A DNA stretch of 64,000 nt, taken from Desulfatitalea alkaliphila. Its GTDB lineage: Bacteria > Desulfobacterota > Desulfobacteria > Desulfobacterales > Desulfosarcinaceae. How positions within the stretch are numbered: the stretch's first letter is position 1; each line of letters starts with the position of its first letter. The stretch is taken from positions 44,083 to 108,082 of the forward strand of contig NZ_JALJRB010000018.1 of NCBI RefSeq assembly GCF_022968795.1, in the 5' to 3' direction. Below the pieces are notes generated by a model, which worked only from the letters and a program-made list of their open reading frames with translations, was not told the DNA's origin and made no database searches. Both the position numbers and the translations under genes were made by a program. Below are positions 43,921-51,795 of this stretch, in pieces.

Positions 43921-44202
43921 TGGTTGGGGAGGGCGTTTGGGTGGGGGCGAAAAGTCTTGAGTTGTTTGAGTTGAAGGAATTCCGGCGGTTGGATGGGTTT
44001 TTTGAGTTGATTGTGCTGTCAGGTGGGTTGCACTCCGTAGGGGCACGGCATGCCGTGCCCGCGTTGCCACGATTGGCCCATTGGGGCACATCTGCAAACC
44101 GGGGATCAGCGCAATTATGACATACCACCCCCCAAACCCACCTCCCATCGTGCGAGAGCAGACAATATCACCTCAAGCCCCACCTCTGCACGCCCACCCT
44201 CA

Positions 44203-44261
44203 ACCACCTATAATCGATAGAATACCTTCAACTTAAAACTTAACACTTAAAACTTAACACT
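44203..44261 (-). repeat. Dispersed intergenic repeat, copy G
   Basis: On the minus strand TTAAG heptamers precede TTGAAGGTATTCTATCGATT and a GGTGGTTG end. It starts 6 bases after the FmdB-type gene's stop on the same strand and is the inverted partner of copy F. Confidence 0.8.
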
Positions 44262-44267
44262 ACCTGT

Positions 44268-44759
44268 TTACAGGTCATACAGCGTATCGTCCCGCCGCGG
44301 CGCCGCACGCCGCGTGCCGGCCCCGCCTTTTTTGCCGGGCATCAGGAACGGGTCTTCATTTTCCAGCACATCTCCGAGCTCGGCTTCGATCTGCTCGGGG
44401 TCTTCGCCGCGCTCCATGCGCCGCAGCGCCTCCTCCATGCCGCCGCCCAGCTCCATGCCGGTCATGCGGGTCAGTTTGCGCATCAGATCGGCCGCTTGAC
44501 GCGGGTCGTCCTCGTTGATCCGCTCCGCCTCGCCCGAGAGCATCTCCATGGCCTGCTCCATTTTGGAGGCATCGAATGGCGGATCGTCCGTCTCCCCGTC
44601 CTCCTTGGCCCGACCGGTGACCGCGAAGGTGGACATGCGGCGGGAGAGGGTGACGGTTTCGCACCGCGGGCATTGGGGGCGCTTGGTGGTGTTGACGCTG
44701 CGGGCAAAGAAGTTGAAAATGGTATTGCACTGGTCGCAATAAAACTCATAGATCGGCAT
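44268..44759 (-). CDS. FmdB-family zinc-ribbon protein
   Basis: The 163-residue protein starts with the FmdB zinc ribbon: MPIYEFYCDQCNTIF and a later CPRC pair near residue 30, about 13 residues apart. The rest is an acidic, helical tail with no known domain. FmdB proteins were named from formamidase operons, are small putative regulators and occur widely in anaerobes. The ATG at 44759 is preceded by AGAGGTGA. It converges with repeat copy G and is divergent from the selenoprotein gene at 45084. Confidence 0.85.
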   Translation of the reverse strand: MPIYEFYCDQCNTIFNFFARSVNTTKRPQCPRCETVTLSRRMSTFAVTGRAKEDGETDDPPFDASKMEQAMEMLSGEAERINEDDPRQAADLMRKLTRMTGMELGGGMEEALRRMERGEDPEQIEAELGDVLENEDPFLMPGKKGGAGTRRAAPRRDDTLYDL

Positions 44760-45083
44760 GGCGTCACCTCTGATGAAACGTAGGTCTTTCCAAGTTTGGC
44801 ATATGGTTGGTTTTCTAATAAGGTACGTCCGAAACAATGTCAATCTTGGCGCTGTCCGGTGCAATCGCGATTCCTCTGAGGGCCAAGCCGGCGCCCGGCG
44901 GTGGTATAGACCGAATTGATTTGACAAGCGAATTGGGATCGGGTATCCGAATCAGCTTGTGGCAACGTCGCTCCAATTTGACAATGTCGCCGACTGTGGT
45001 TACGTTTCCGAGCACTTCGCGACCCTATGTGTTGCCATCATGCGCCCCCGAGGCGATGAATCCAGTTTAAGGAGGATACCATC
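44760..45083. other. Divergent intergenic region before the selenoprotein gene
   Basis: No gene is seen in these 324 bases. TTGACA occurs at 44921-44926 and 44978-44983 on the plus strand; a TATCCG lies 17 bases after the first. They are candidate promoters for the selenoprotein gene only. Confidence 0.4.
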
Positions 45084-45410
45084 ATGTTAGAAGTTACCCC
45101 TGCGGCCACCGAGCAGATCGCGGCCTACTTCCAGGGCAAGGAGATCAAGCCCATCCGGATTTTTCTCAACGAAGGCGGCTGAGGTGGTCCAGGCTTGGCC
45201 ATGGCTCTGGATGAGCCGAATGACAATGACCGGGAATTTGATGTGAGCGGTTTCAAATACATCGTGAACAAGGAATTTCTGGAACGTGCCCAACCGATCA
45301 AGGTCGATTTTCACATGTACGGCTTCAAACTGGACTGCGGCATGGAGTTCAGCGCCGCCGGTGGCTGTTCCGGCTGCGGCACATCCGCTTCCAACTCCTG
45401 CGGCTGCTGA
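45084..45410 (+). CDS. HesB/IscA-like selenoprotein with in-frame UGA (Sec33)
   Basis: The frame from ATG 45084 (TTAAGGAGG upstream) runs to TGA at 45180, continues with clear family sequence to a second TGA at 45408-45410, and a terminator follows. Reading the first TGA as selenocysteine gives 108 residues. Residue 33 lies in EGG-U-GG, where IscA/HesB proteins have the first cluster-binding Cys (GCSG). The second and third ligands are in LDCG and the Cys-rich tail GGCSGCG...SCGC. HesB-like selenoproteins are known in delta-proteobacteria. Function is probably Fe-S (or other metal) carriage. A standard gene caller would only report a 71-residue fragment from 45195. A candidate SECIS hairpin lies at 45177-45217. 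Confidence 0.85.
45177..45217 (+). promoter_or_regulatory. Candidate bacterial SECIS element
   Basis: GGCU (45177-45180, touching UGA) pairs with AGCC (45214-45217); UCCAG (45188-45192) pairs with CUGGA (45207-45211), with inner G-C, C-G and U-G pairs and a 7-base loop UGGCCAU whose second base is G, as in known bacterial SECIS loops. The loop begins 13 bases after the UGA, slightly close for the usual range. Confidence 0.5.
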
Positions 45411-45447
45411 TCGACGCAGCGCAGGGATCGTTGCATGAACAAACAAG

Positions 45448-45486
45448 CGCTCGTGTGTGCCCGCGGCACATGCGAGCGTTTTTTTT
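45448..45486 (+). terminator. Intrinsic terminator after the selenoprotein gene
   Basis: A 14-bp stem (CGCTCG...CGAGCG outer, with two G-U pairs in the middle) and a 3-base loop is followed by eight T. It fixes the transcript end 38 bases after the selenoprotein stop codon. Confidence 0.88.
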
Positions 45487-45558
45487 CGCGGCGGCGCGGC
45501 GCCTGGAAACGGTCCATCCATCTGATATCATACCCCATATCGGCAAAGGAGGTGTGCC

Positions 45559-46470
45559 ATGCAATTGTTGATCACCGGTGGAACCGGTTTTGTCGGCAGC
45601 CACGCACAACACCACTTTTTGAACCAGGGACATGACGTCACACTGATCGGCACGCGTCCGGCCCCCGAGGGCCTGGACCATGCCCGCTGCCGCTACATTC
45701 GGGCCGATACCACCGCGTCCGGAGATTGGCAGGAGGCCGTCGGGCAGGCCGATTTAATTCTCAACCTGGCGGGCCGCACCATCTCCAAACGTTGGACCGC
45801 GCGTTACAAAACGCAGATTCGGGAGAGCCGCATCCTGACCACCCGCAATTTGGTCGCGGCCTTGCCCGCGGCCAGCCGCGCAGTGCTGATCAGCACATCG
45901 GCGGTGGGATTCTACGGTGACGGCGGTGAGATGGAACTGGCCGAGACTTCTCCCGGTGGCGACGATTTCCTGGCGGACCTTTCACGGGAATGGGAGGCTG
46001 CAGCCATGGACGCGACGGAGAAGGGGGCGCGGGTGGTGATCGCCCGCTTCGGCATCGTGCTGGGGCGCGACGGCGGTCCCTTGGCCGCCATGGTGCAGCC
46101 TTTCCGGGCCTTCATGGGCGGGCCCATCGGATCGGGGCGCCAATGGTTTCCGTGGATTCACATGGAAGATCTCCTGGCGGCCATCCAATTCCTTTACGAC
46201 CACGCGGAGCTGCACGGTGCTTTCAACCTGTGCAGCCCCAATCCGGTGCGCAACCGCGAGTTGGCCCAAACCATTGGCAAAGTGATAGGGCGACCCGCCG
46301 TTATGCCGGTGCCGGCCCTGGCGCTCAAGCTGATGCTCGGGGAAATGGCCGAAGCGGTGATGGCCAGTCAGCGGGCCATTCCGGCCAAACTGCTTGCAGC
46401 CGGCTTCCAATTCCAGTACTCTGATCTGGAACCGGCCCTGGTCGACCTGCTGACCACGCCGGCGCGCTGA
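45559..46470 (+). CDS. TIGR01777-family (YfcH-like) NAD-dependent epimerase
   Basis: The 303 residues match the YfcH/TIGR01777 group of extended SDR: N-terminal ITGGTGFVGSH for NAD(P), NLAGRTISKRW, STSAVGFYGD (catalytic Ser and Tyr region), and RFGIVLGRDGG. They are linked to cell division in plants (SulA-like) but the bacterial substrate is unknown. A strong AAAGGAGG lies before the ATG. The next gene, a 57-residue membrane zinc-ribbon protein, begins 41 bases later on the same strand. Confidence 0.87.
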   Translation: MQLLITGGTGFVGSHAQHHFLNQGHDVTLIGTRPAPEGLDHARCRYIRADTTASGDWQEAVGQADLILNLAGRTISKRWTARYKTQIRESRILTTRNLVAALPAASRAVLISTSAVGFYGDGGEMELAETSPGGDDFLADLSREWEAAAMDATEKGARVVIARFGIVLGRDGGPLAAMVQPFRAFMGGPIGSGRQWFPWIHMEDLLAAIQFLYDHAELHGAFNLCSPNPVRNRELAQTIGKVIGRPAVMPVPALALKLMLGEMAEAVMASQRAIPAKLLAAGFQFQYSDLEPALVDLLTTPAR

Positions 46471-46510
46471 CGCGCTATTCAATGACCATCAACAGGGGGC
46501 TTATCCCATT

Positions 46511-46684
46511 ATGTTCTTTACCGTGCTCATCGTTCTGTTTGTTCTCGTGTTCGGTTTTCTCGGCTGGCGTATGATGGCCGCACCCGGCGACGCCTCCCGG
46601 GAGGAGGTGGACACCTATACTTGTCCACGCTGCAACGAACACCACTGTGACTGTTACAAGGAAGAGGAAGAGGAAAAATCCTGA
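46511..46684 (+). CDS. 57-residue membrane protein with zinc-ribbon-like tail
   Basis: ATG at 46511 opens a frame to TGA 46682-46684. Residues 1-22 form one membrane helix (FTVLIVLFVLVFGFLG), and residues 34-57 hold CPRC and CDC with two His between them, then KEEEEEK. It resembles small anchored zinc-binding proteins of anaerobes. AGGGGG lies about 10 bases before the start. It was too short for an ordinary ORF search with a 60-residue cut. It is placed between the epimerase and nitroreductase genes on the same strand. Confidence 0.6.
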   Translation: MFFTVLIVLFVLVFGFLGWRMMAAPGDASREEVDTYTCPRCNEHHCDCYKEEEEEKS

Positions 46685-46724
46685 TCAATTCTATTCTATC
46701 CATCCTGCGGAAAGGAGCCGATGT

Positions 46725-47270
46725 ATGTCCGACCTGATGACACTGATCCAGGAACGGCGCAGCGTGCGCAAGTATGAAGACCGGCCGGTGCCCGATGAGG
46801 CGCTGCAGCAAGTACTCGAGGCGGTTCGCTGGGCCCCCTCCTGGACCAATTGCCAATGCTGGGAAGTGATTGTGGTCAAGGATCCGGCCATTAAGGAGCA
46901 ACTGCAGGCCAGCCTGCCGCCCAAAGGCAACCCGGCCGCCGGCGCCATGGTCGGGGCCCCGGTGGTGTTGGTGCTGTGCGCCAAGAGCGGCGTTTCGGGA
47001 TTCTACAAGGATCAGGCGACCACCAAGTTCGGCGAGTGGATGATGTACGACCTGGGCTTGGCCACCCAGAACCTGTGCCTCATGGCCCACAGCCTGGGGC
47101 TGGGGACGGTGGTGGTGGGGCTGTTCGATCACGACAAGGCCCGCCAGGTGGTGGGGGTGCCCGACGGTTACGAACTGGTCACCATGATTCCCCTGGGCTA
47201 TCCCGCCAAATCGGGAGCCGCGCCCAAACGGCGGGAGGTGACCGAATTCACGCACCACGAAAAGTGGTAG
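46725..47270 (+). CDS. Nitroreductase family protein
   Basis: The 181-residue FMN-dependent protein has the N-terminal ERRSVRKYEDRPVPDE, WAPSWTNCQCWEVIVV, and later LGLATQNLCLMAHSLGLGT and YPAKSGAAPKRREV, all typical. The position normally occupied by S/N in SxxNxQPW is Cys-containing (NCQCW), as in several anaerobe members. They reduce nitro groups, quinones or other acceptors with NAD(P)H in the cytosol. AAAGGAGC precedes the ATG. The next gene, 10 bases later, encodes a larger two-domain nitroreductase. Confidence 0.9.
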   Translation: MSDLMTLIQERRSVRKYEDRPVPDEALQQVLEAVRWAPSWTNCQCWEVIVVKDPAIKEQLQASLPPKGNPAAGAMVGAPVVLVLCAKSGVSGFYKDQATTKFGEWMMYDLGLATQNLCLMAHSLGLGTVVVGLFDHDKARQVVGVPDGYELVTMIPLGYPAKSGAAPKRREVTEFTHHEKW

Positions 47271-47280
47271 CAAGGCGCCG

Positions 47281-48906
47281 ATGGCCATCAGCGCGCTTCA
47301 ATACCACGACGCCACCAAGCACCACTTTCAGCGTTACGCCCGTTCGGCCGGTTACATGGATTGGGCCAACCAGCCCAATCCATTCCGCAGTTGGCAGGGC
47401 GCGGCGCAACACGCCTTGCCCCTGGCGGACGACCCGCCGCAGCCGACCTTTGACCGCTTGTTCGCCCCGGCTGTCGACATCGCCGCCGCGCCGCTGAGCG
47501 TCGCCACCCTGGGGCGCTTTCTGGGGCTCAGCCTCGGCCTGTCGGCCTGGAAAGCGGCGGGCGGCAGCCGCTGGTCCCTGCGCATCAACCCCTCGTCGGG
47601 CAATCTGCATCCCACCGAAAGCCATCTGATTCTGCCGCCCGCGGCGAACGATCTGCCCGGCGGGGTGTGTCACTATCACCCCTTCTTCCATGCCCTGGAA
47701 CAACGCGCCCCGTTGCCCGAAGGCACTTGGCCGCTTTGGCAAGCCCATTTCGGCGGTGCGGGGTTCGCCGTGGCCCTGACCACCATCTGCTGGCGCGAAT
47801 CATGGAAATACGGCGAGCGGGCTTTGCGTTATTGCCTGCTGGACGGCGGGCACGCCCTGGCGGCCCTCGGCCTGGCCGCCCGCCTCAACGGTTGGCGCCT
47901 CACCTGCCTTGCCGCCGCCGGCGACCGCCGGATCGAAACCCTGCTCGGGTGGGACCGGATCGCCTGGCCGGACGGCGAACAGGAGCACGTCGAACTGCTG
48001 TGCTGGGTTGCCACCGGGCAAACTGCCACCCCACCGCCCCGAACCCTTCCGGAAACGCTGGTGCAACCCTTTGCGCAGCTCCAATTCCAGGGGCGGCCCG
48101 GCCGGTTGAGTGCGCGCGCCGTCCATTGGCCCATCATCGATCAGGCCGTGGTGGCGACCCGCAAGACGTCCACCGCGGCGCCGGAATACCAACCCCCCTC
48201 GCTTCCCTTGGTTTTTCCGCCGCCTGCTGAATCCGCCGCGGCGGTGATAGGCCGTCGTCGCAGTGCCGTGGCCTTTGACCCGCGCGGCCGCATTGCCGCC
48301 GATACCTTCTACGCCATTCTGGACCGCACCCTGCCACGGGAAGGGGTGCCGCCCTTCGATGCCGGCCTGAAGGCGCCGGTGGTGGATCTGCTGCTGTTCG
48401 TCCACCGGGTGGTTGATCTGCCTCCCGGCCTCTACTGGTTTCAGCGGTCCGCCGACCGGCCTGTGTTCGGCGGCGGTCTGGTCGCCGAGCCGGTGCAAAG
48501 CGATTGGCCCCTTTGGCGCTTGCGCACGGGCGATGTGCAGTACGAAGCCATGGAGCTGAGCTGCCACCAGGAGATTGCCGGCCGCAGTGCCTTTGCCGTG
48601 GCCATGCTGGCCCCGCTGCGCCGGCTGGTGGCGCGGCGACCCTATCTGTACCGCCACCTGCACTGGGAGTGCGGCATGATCGGCCAGGTGCTCTACCTGG
48701 CGGCCGAGGCCCACGGCCTGCGGGGCACCGGCATCGGCTGCTTCTTCGACGAGCCGGTGCAAACCCTTTTGGGTATCGATGACGACCGATTGCAGAGTCT
48801 CTATCATTTTACCATCGGTCACCCGGTGGAAGACACCCGCATTGCCACCCTTCCGCCCTACCACCATTTGGCTCGTCCCCCCGACGCCGGCGCCGCCCGC
48901 GGTTGA
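47281..48906 (+). CDS. SagB/ThcOx-type dehydrogenase, two tandem nitroreductase domains
   Basis: The 541-residue protein has two nitroreductase-like halves. The first (about 60-250) includes RWSLRINPSSGNLHPTE and GERALRYCLLDGGHALAALGLAA; the second (about 320-540) includes GRRRSAVAFDPRG, FHRVVDLPPGLYW and HWECGMIGQVLYLAAEA. Such double-domain SagB-like proteins occur alone or with RiPP azoline oxidases, but no precursor or YcaO gene is in the window, so a RiPP role is not supported. It is 10 bases after the small nitroreductase gene, suggesting a shared redox function. The catalytic flavin-binding Arg and Ser are kept in the first half. Confidence 0.83.
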   Translation: MAISALQYHDATKHHFQRYARSAGYMDWANQPNPFRSWQGAAQHALPLADDPPQPTFDRLFAPAVDIAAAPLSVATLGRFLGLSLGLSAWKAAGGSRWSLRINPSSGNLHPTESHLILPPAANDLPGGVCHYHPFFHALEQRAPLPEGTWPLWQAHFGGAGFAVALTTICWRESWKYGERALRYCLLDGGHALAALGLAARLNGWRLTCLAAAGDRRIETLLGWDRIAWPDGEQEHVELLCWVATGQTATPPPRTLPETLVQPFAQLQFQGRPGRLSARAVHWPIIDQAVVATRKTSTAAPEYQPPSLPLVFPPPAESAAAVIGRRRSAVAFDPRGRIAADTFYAILDRTLPREGVPPFDAGLKAPVVDLLLFVHRVVDLPPGLYWFQRSADRPVFGGGLVAEPVQSDWPLWRLRTGDVQYEAMELSCHQEIAGRSAFAVAMLAPLRRLVARRPYLYRHLHWECGMIGQVLYLAAEAHGLRGTGIGCFFDEPVQTLLGIDDDRLQSLYHFTIGHPVEDTRIATLPPYHHLARPPDAGAARG

Positions 48907-48999
48907 CGGGCGCCGTACCCCGGCGGTGCGGTTTGCCAACCATAAATGGCGTTCCTATATTGGGCTTTATTGCGTTCAGCTGCGCCAAGGAGGTTCGTC

Positions 49000-50820
49000 A
49001 TGCCCAACCGCCTGATAAACGAACAAAGCCCCTATCTGCGCCAGCATGCCCACAATCCGGTGGATTGGTACCCCTGGGGGCCGGAAGCATTCGAAACCGC
49101 GCGGCGGGAGAACAAGCCCGTTTTTCTCTCCGTGGGATACGCCACCTGCCACTGGTGCCACGTGATGGAACGGGAGTCCTTCGAGGATCCCGAGGCCGCG
49201 GCGGCCCTCAACAACAGCTTCGTGTGCGTCAAAGTGGACCGGGAGGAGCGGCCCGACATCGACACGCTCTACATGACCGCCTGCCAACTGGTCACCGGCG
49301 GGGGCGGCTGGCCCATGACCATCGTGATGACACCGGACAAACAGCCGTTCTTCGCGGGCACCTACATCCCCAAAGAGAGCGGGGTGGGACGCCTGGGCCT
49401 CATGGACCTGTGCAGCCGGATCAGCGAATTGTGGCGGCAAAAGCCCGAGCGCGTGCTGGCTTCGGGCGAGGCCCTGATCGGGCATTTGCAGGAAGCCTTC
49501 GTCTACGACGACGATCCGTCCGGACCCGACCGGGCGGTGATCGATCAGGCCGTCAAGGCCACCCTGGATCGTCGCGACCCGCAATACGGCGGCTTCGATT
49601 CGGCCCCTAAATTTCCCACGGCCCACCGCCTGCTCTTCCTGCTCGACGTCCACCGGCGCACCCGGGCGCCGGAAGTGCTGTCGGCCGTCAAGGAAACGCT
49701 GACGGCCATGCGCCTGGGCGGTTTGTGGGATCATGTGGGGTTCGGCTTTCACCGCTACAGCACCGATCGGCAGTGGCTGTTGCCCCACTTCGAGAAGATG
49801 TTGTACGACCAGGCTTTCCTGGCCCTGGCCTACCTGGAGGGGTACGCAGCCGATGGGGATCCTCTGTTCGCGCGCACCGCGCAAGAGATTTTCACCTATG
49901 TGCTGCGGGACATGACCGACCCGCAGGGCGGTTTTTACACGGCCGAAGACGCCGACAGCGAAGGCGAGGAAGGCAAGTGGTGCGTCTGGACGTTGGACGA
50001 ATTCCGGGCCCATGCGGCGGCCGACAAGGACGAGGTGCCCTGGGAGCGCATCATCAATGTGCAAGCCGAAGGCAATTTTCTGGAAGAAGCCACCGGTCAC
50101 CGCACCGGCGCCAATATACTTCATCTGACCGCCTCTTGGGAAGAGTGGGCCCGGCGTTTGCAGATGGCGCCGGAAGAACTCTCCCGGCGCTGGGAGAATT
50201 TGCGGCAGCGGCTTTTGGCGACCCGCGTCCAACGGGTGCCGCCCTTGAAAGACGACAAGATTCTCACCGATTGGAACGGGATGATGATCGCCGCCATGGC
50301 TCGGGGAGCGGAGGTGCTGGATCGGCCGGCCTATCTCGCGGCCGCCCGCAAGGCGGCGACGTTCATCTGGGAAAATATGCGCGATGAAAAGGGGCAACTG
50401 CTGCATCGCCACCGTTCGGGGCAGACGGCCATCGACGCCACGGCCAACGATTACGCCTTTCTGATCATGGGCCTGATCGCTTTGCACCAGGCCGATCCCG
50501 GCGGCCCCTGGCTGGAGAGGGCGGCCGCATTGCAGGACGCCATGGACGACGACTTTCACGATGGCGCCCGCGGCGGCTACTTTTTGACCGCCGCCGACCG
50601 CAGCGATCTGCCGGTGCAACCCAAGGAGATCTACGACGGCGCCGTGCCCTCGGCCAATGCGGTGACACTGCACAACCTGCTGCACCTGCACCGCCTGACC
50701 GGCGACTTCCGATGGCGGGACGAGGCCCTGGTTCTGATCAACGCCTTCGGCGGATCACTGCGCCGTCAGTCGGTGGCTTATCTGCACACCCTGGCCGGTT
50801 GGGAGCTGTATCTGCGATAG
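49000..50820 (+). CDS. DUF255 / spermatogenesis-associated protein 20-like thioredoxin-fold protein (YyaL family)
   Basis: The 606-residue protein begins with the DUF255 thioredoxin-like domain with [14 protein letters not shown] (about 40-54) and [20 protein letters not shown] at the start, followed by a long alpha/alpha six-hairpin toroid similar to glycoside hydrolases (CWFTLDE..., [13 protein letters not shown]). It is a highly conserved, cytosolic protein (YyaL, SSP411) of unresolved function. The start at 49000 ([12 protein letters not shown]) follows AAGGAGG. It is followed by a rhodanese-ferritin gene after a short region with GATTTCGAT hexamers. Confidence 0.9.
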   Translation: MPNRLINEQSPYLRQHAHNPVDWYPWGPEAFETARRENKPVFLSVGYATCHWCHVMERESFEDPEAAAALNNSFVCVKVDREERPDIDTLYMTACQLVTGGGGWPMTIVMTPDKQPFFAGTYIPKESGVGRLGLMDLCSRISELWRQKPERVLASGEALIGHLQEAFVYDDDPSGPDRAVIDQAVKATLDRRDPQYGGFDSAPKFPTAHRLLFLLDVHRRTRAPEVLSAVKETLTAMRLGGLWDHVGFGFHRYSTDRQWLLPHFEKMLYDQAFLALAYLEGYAADGDPLFARTAQEIFTYVLRDMTDPQGGFYTAEDADSEGEEGKWCVWTLDEFRAHAAADKDEVPWERIINVQAEGNFLEEATGHRTGANILHLTASWEEWARRLQMAPEELSRRWENLRQRLLATRVQRVPPLKDDKILTDWNGMMIAAMARGAEVLDRPAYLAAARKAATFIWENMRDEKGQLLHRHRSGQTAIDATANDYAFLIMGLIALHQADPGGPWLERAAALQDAMDDDFHDGARGGYFLTAADRSDLPVQPKEIYDGAVPSANAVTLHNLLHLHRLTGDFRWRDEALVLINAFGGSLRRQSVAYLHTLAGWELYLR

Positions 50821-50838
50821 GCCGATAGGTGTGTCCAA

Positions 50839-50884
50839 TCGATTTCGATTGCGATGCCGATCCCGATTTGGATTTCGATCCGGA
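50839..50884 (+). repeat. GATTTCGAT-type hexamer cluster
   Basis: ATCGATTTCGATTGCGATG and later GATCCCGATTTGGATTTCGAT repeat the hexamer units found in the extended parts of copies A and B. Here they occur without the TTTTAAG half. Confidence 0.55.
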
Positions 50885-50957
50885 TGCTGCTATAGCCCCC
50901 TTCCAATCTTAATTGGGCGTTGAAGATAACCGCTAACCGAAAGGAGAAGGTCCATCC

Positions 50958-51767
50958 ATGAGCACCAAGCCTATCAGCCCGGAGGCGCTGCGGCGCTATA
51001 TCCAGGAACATAAGGAGAAGCACTACCTGCTGGTGGACGTGCGCCAGCCGGAAGAGTACAGACAAGGACATATTCCCGGCGCAAGTTTGATTCCACTGCC
51101 CCAACTGGTGCAAGACATGGAACAACTGCCGGCCGACAAGGAGTTGATCTTCTACTGCCATGTGGGAGGGCGCTCCATGGCGGCCGCCGCCATGGTGGAA
51201 GAGGAGGGCCGGGAAGGATCGATCTACAATCTCACCGGCGGCATCGCGGCTTGGGACGGCGAGCGGGTGCCGGATATGCCGCGTTTGAAATTGTTCGCGG
51301 GGCAAGCGTCCCCGGAGGCCTTCCGCACCGCCATGGACCTGGAAAAGGGCGCCCAGATCTTCTACCAATCGGTGGGCGAACGTTACCCGGATCGGTCATG
51401 GGCAACGGTCTTCGCCCGCCTGGCCAAGGCCGAACGGGCTCATGCCAAGGCAGTGCACGGCTTCTGGCGGCAGGCGCAGCCGGAGCTGGAGGATTTCGAC
51501 ACCTTGTACGACGCCATGGCGGGCGATATTCTGGAAGGCGGCACACCGTTGCGGGAGGCCCTGGACAAGCTGCAGCATATCGGTGACGATCCCTTCTTGA
51601 GGCTGATCGAGGTGGCCCTGCAGATCGAGTACGCCGCTTTCGATCTCTACCGCGTCCTGGCCGACCAGCACCAGGAGACGGCGGTCCAGGAGGCTTTCAT
51701 CAGCCTGGCCCAATCCGAGAAGGCGCACATGCAAAGCCTGATCGCGGCGCTGGACAACCAGGCGTAG
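50958..51767 (+). CDS. Rhodanese domain fused to ferritin-like di-iron domain
   Basis: The 269-residue protein has an N-terminal rhodanese domain (about 5-105) with LLVDVRQPEEY and the active loop CHVGGRS (Cys at 73), and a C-terminal ferritin-like four-helix domain (about 115-265) with E-x-x-H pairs in AKAERAHAKA and QSEKAHMQS and an E in LEKGAQIFY. Sulfur transfer plus di-iron chemistry suggests persulfide or peroxide detoxification in an anaerobe. GAAAGGAGA lies before the ATG. The ferritin domain resembles that of rubrerythrins. The fused form is known in Deltaproteobacteria but its reaction is not. Confidence 0.87.
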   Translation: MSTKPISPEALRRYIQEHKEKHYLLVDVRQPEEYRQGHIPGASLIPLPQLVQDMEQLPADKELIFYCHVGGRSMAAAAMVEEEGREGSIYNLTGGIAAWDGERVPDMPRLKLFAGQASPEAFRTAMDLEKGAQIFYQSVGERYPDRSWATVFARLAKAERAHAKAVHGFWRQAQPELEDFDTLYDAMAGDILEGGTPLREALDKLQHIGDDPFLRLIEVALQIEYAAFDLYRVLADQHQETAVQEAFISLAQSEKAHMQSLIAALDNQA

Positions 51768-51795
51768 TCAATGATCTTCCGGCAACTGCCGTGAT

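Larger units (their letters stand above)
43709..44267. other. Intergenic region with inverted repeat copies F and G
   Basis: No gene is supported in these 559 bases. Copy F (43861-43920) and copy G (44203-44261) face in opposite directions, about 280 bases apart, with GT-rich/CA-rich flanks. A GCACGGCATGCCGTGC palindrome is at about 44044. Confidence 0.6.

Noticed and set aside
47281..48906. RiPP (azoline) biosynthesis cluster around the SagB-like gene
   Set aside because: No YcaO gene, precursor peptide or transporter is nearby.
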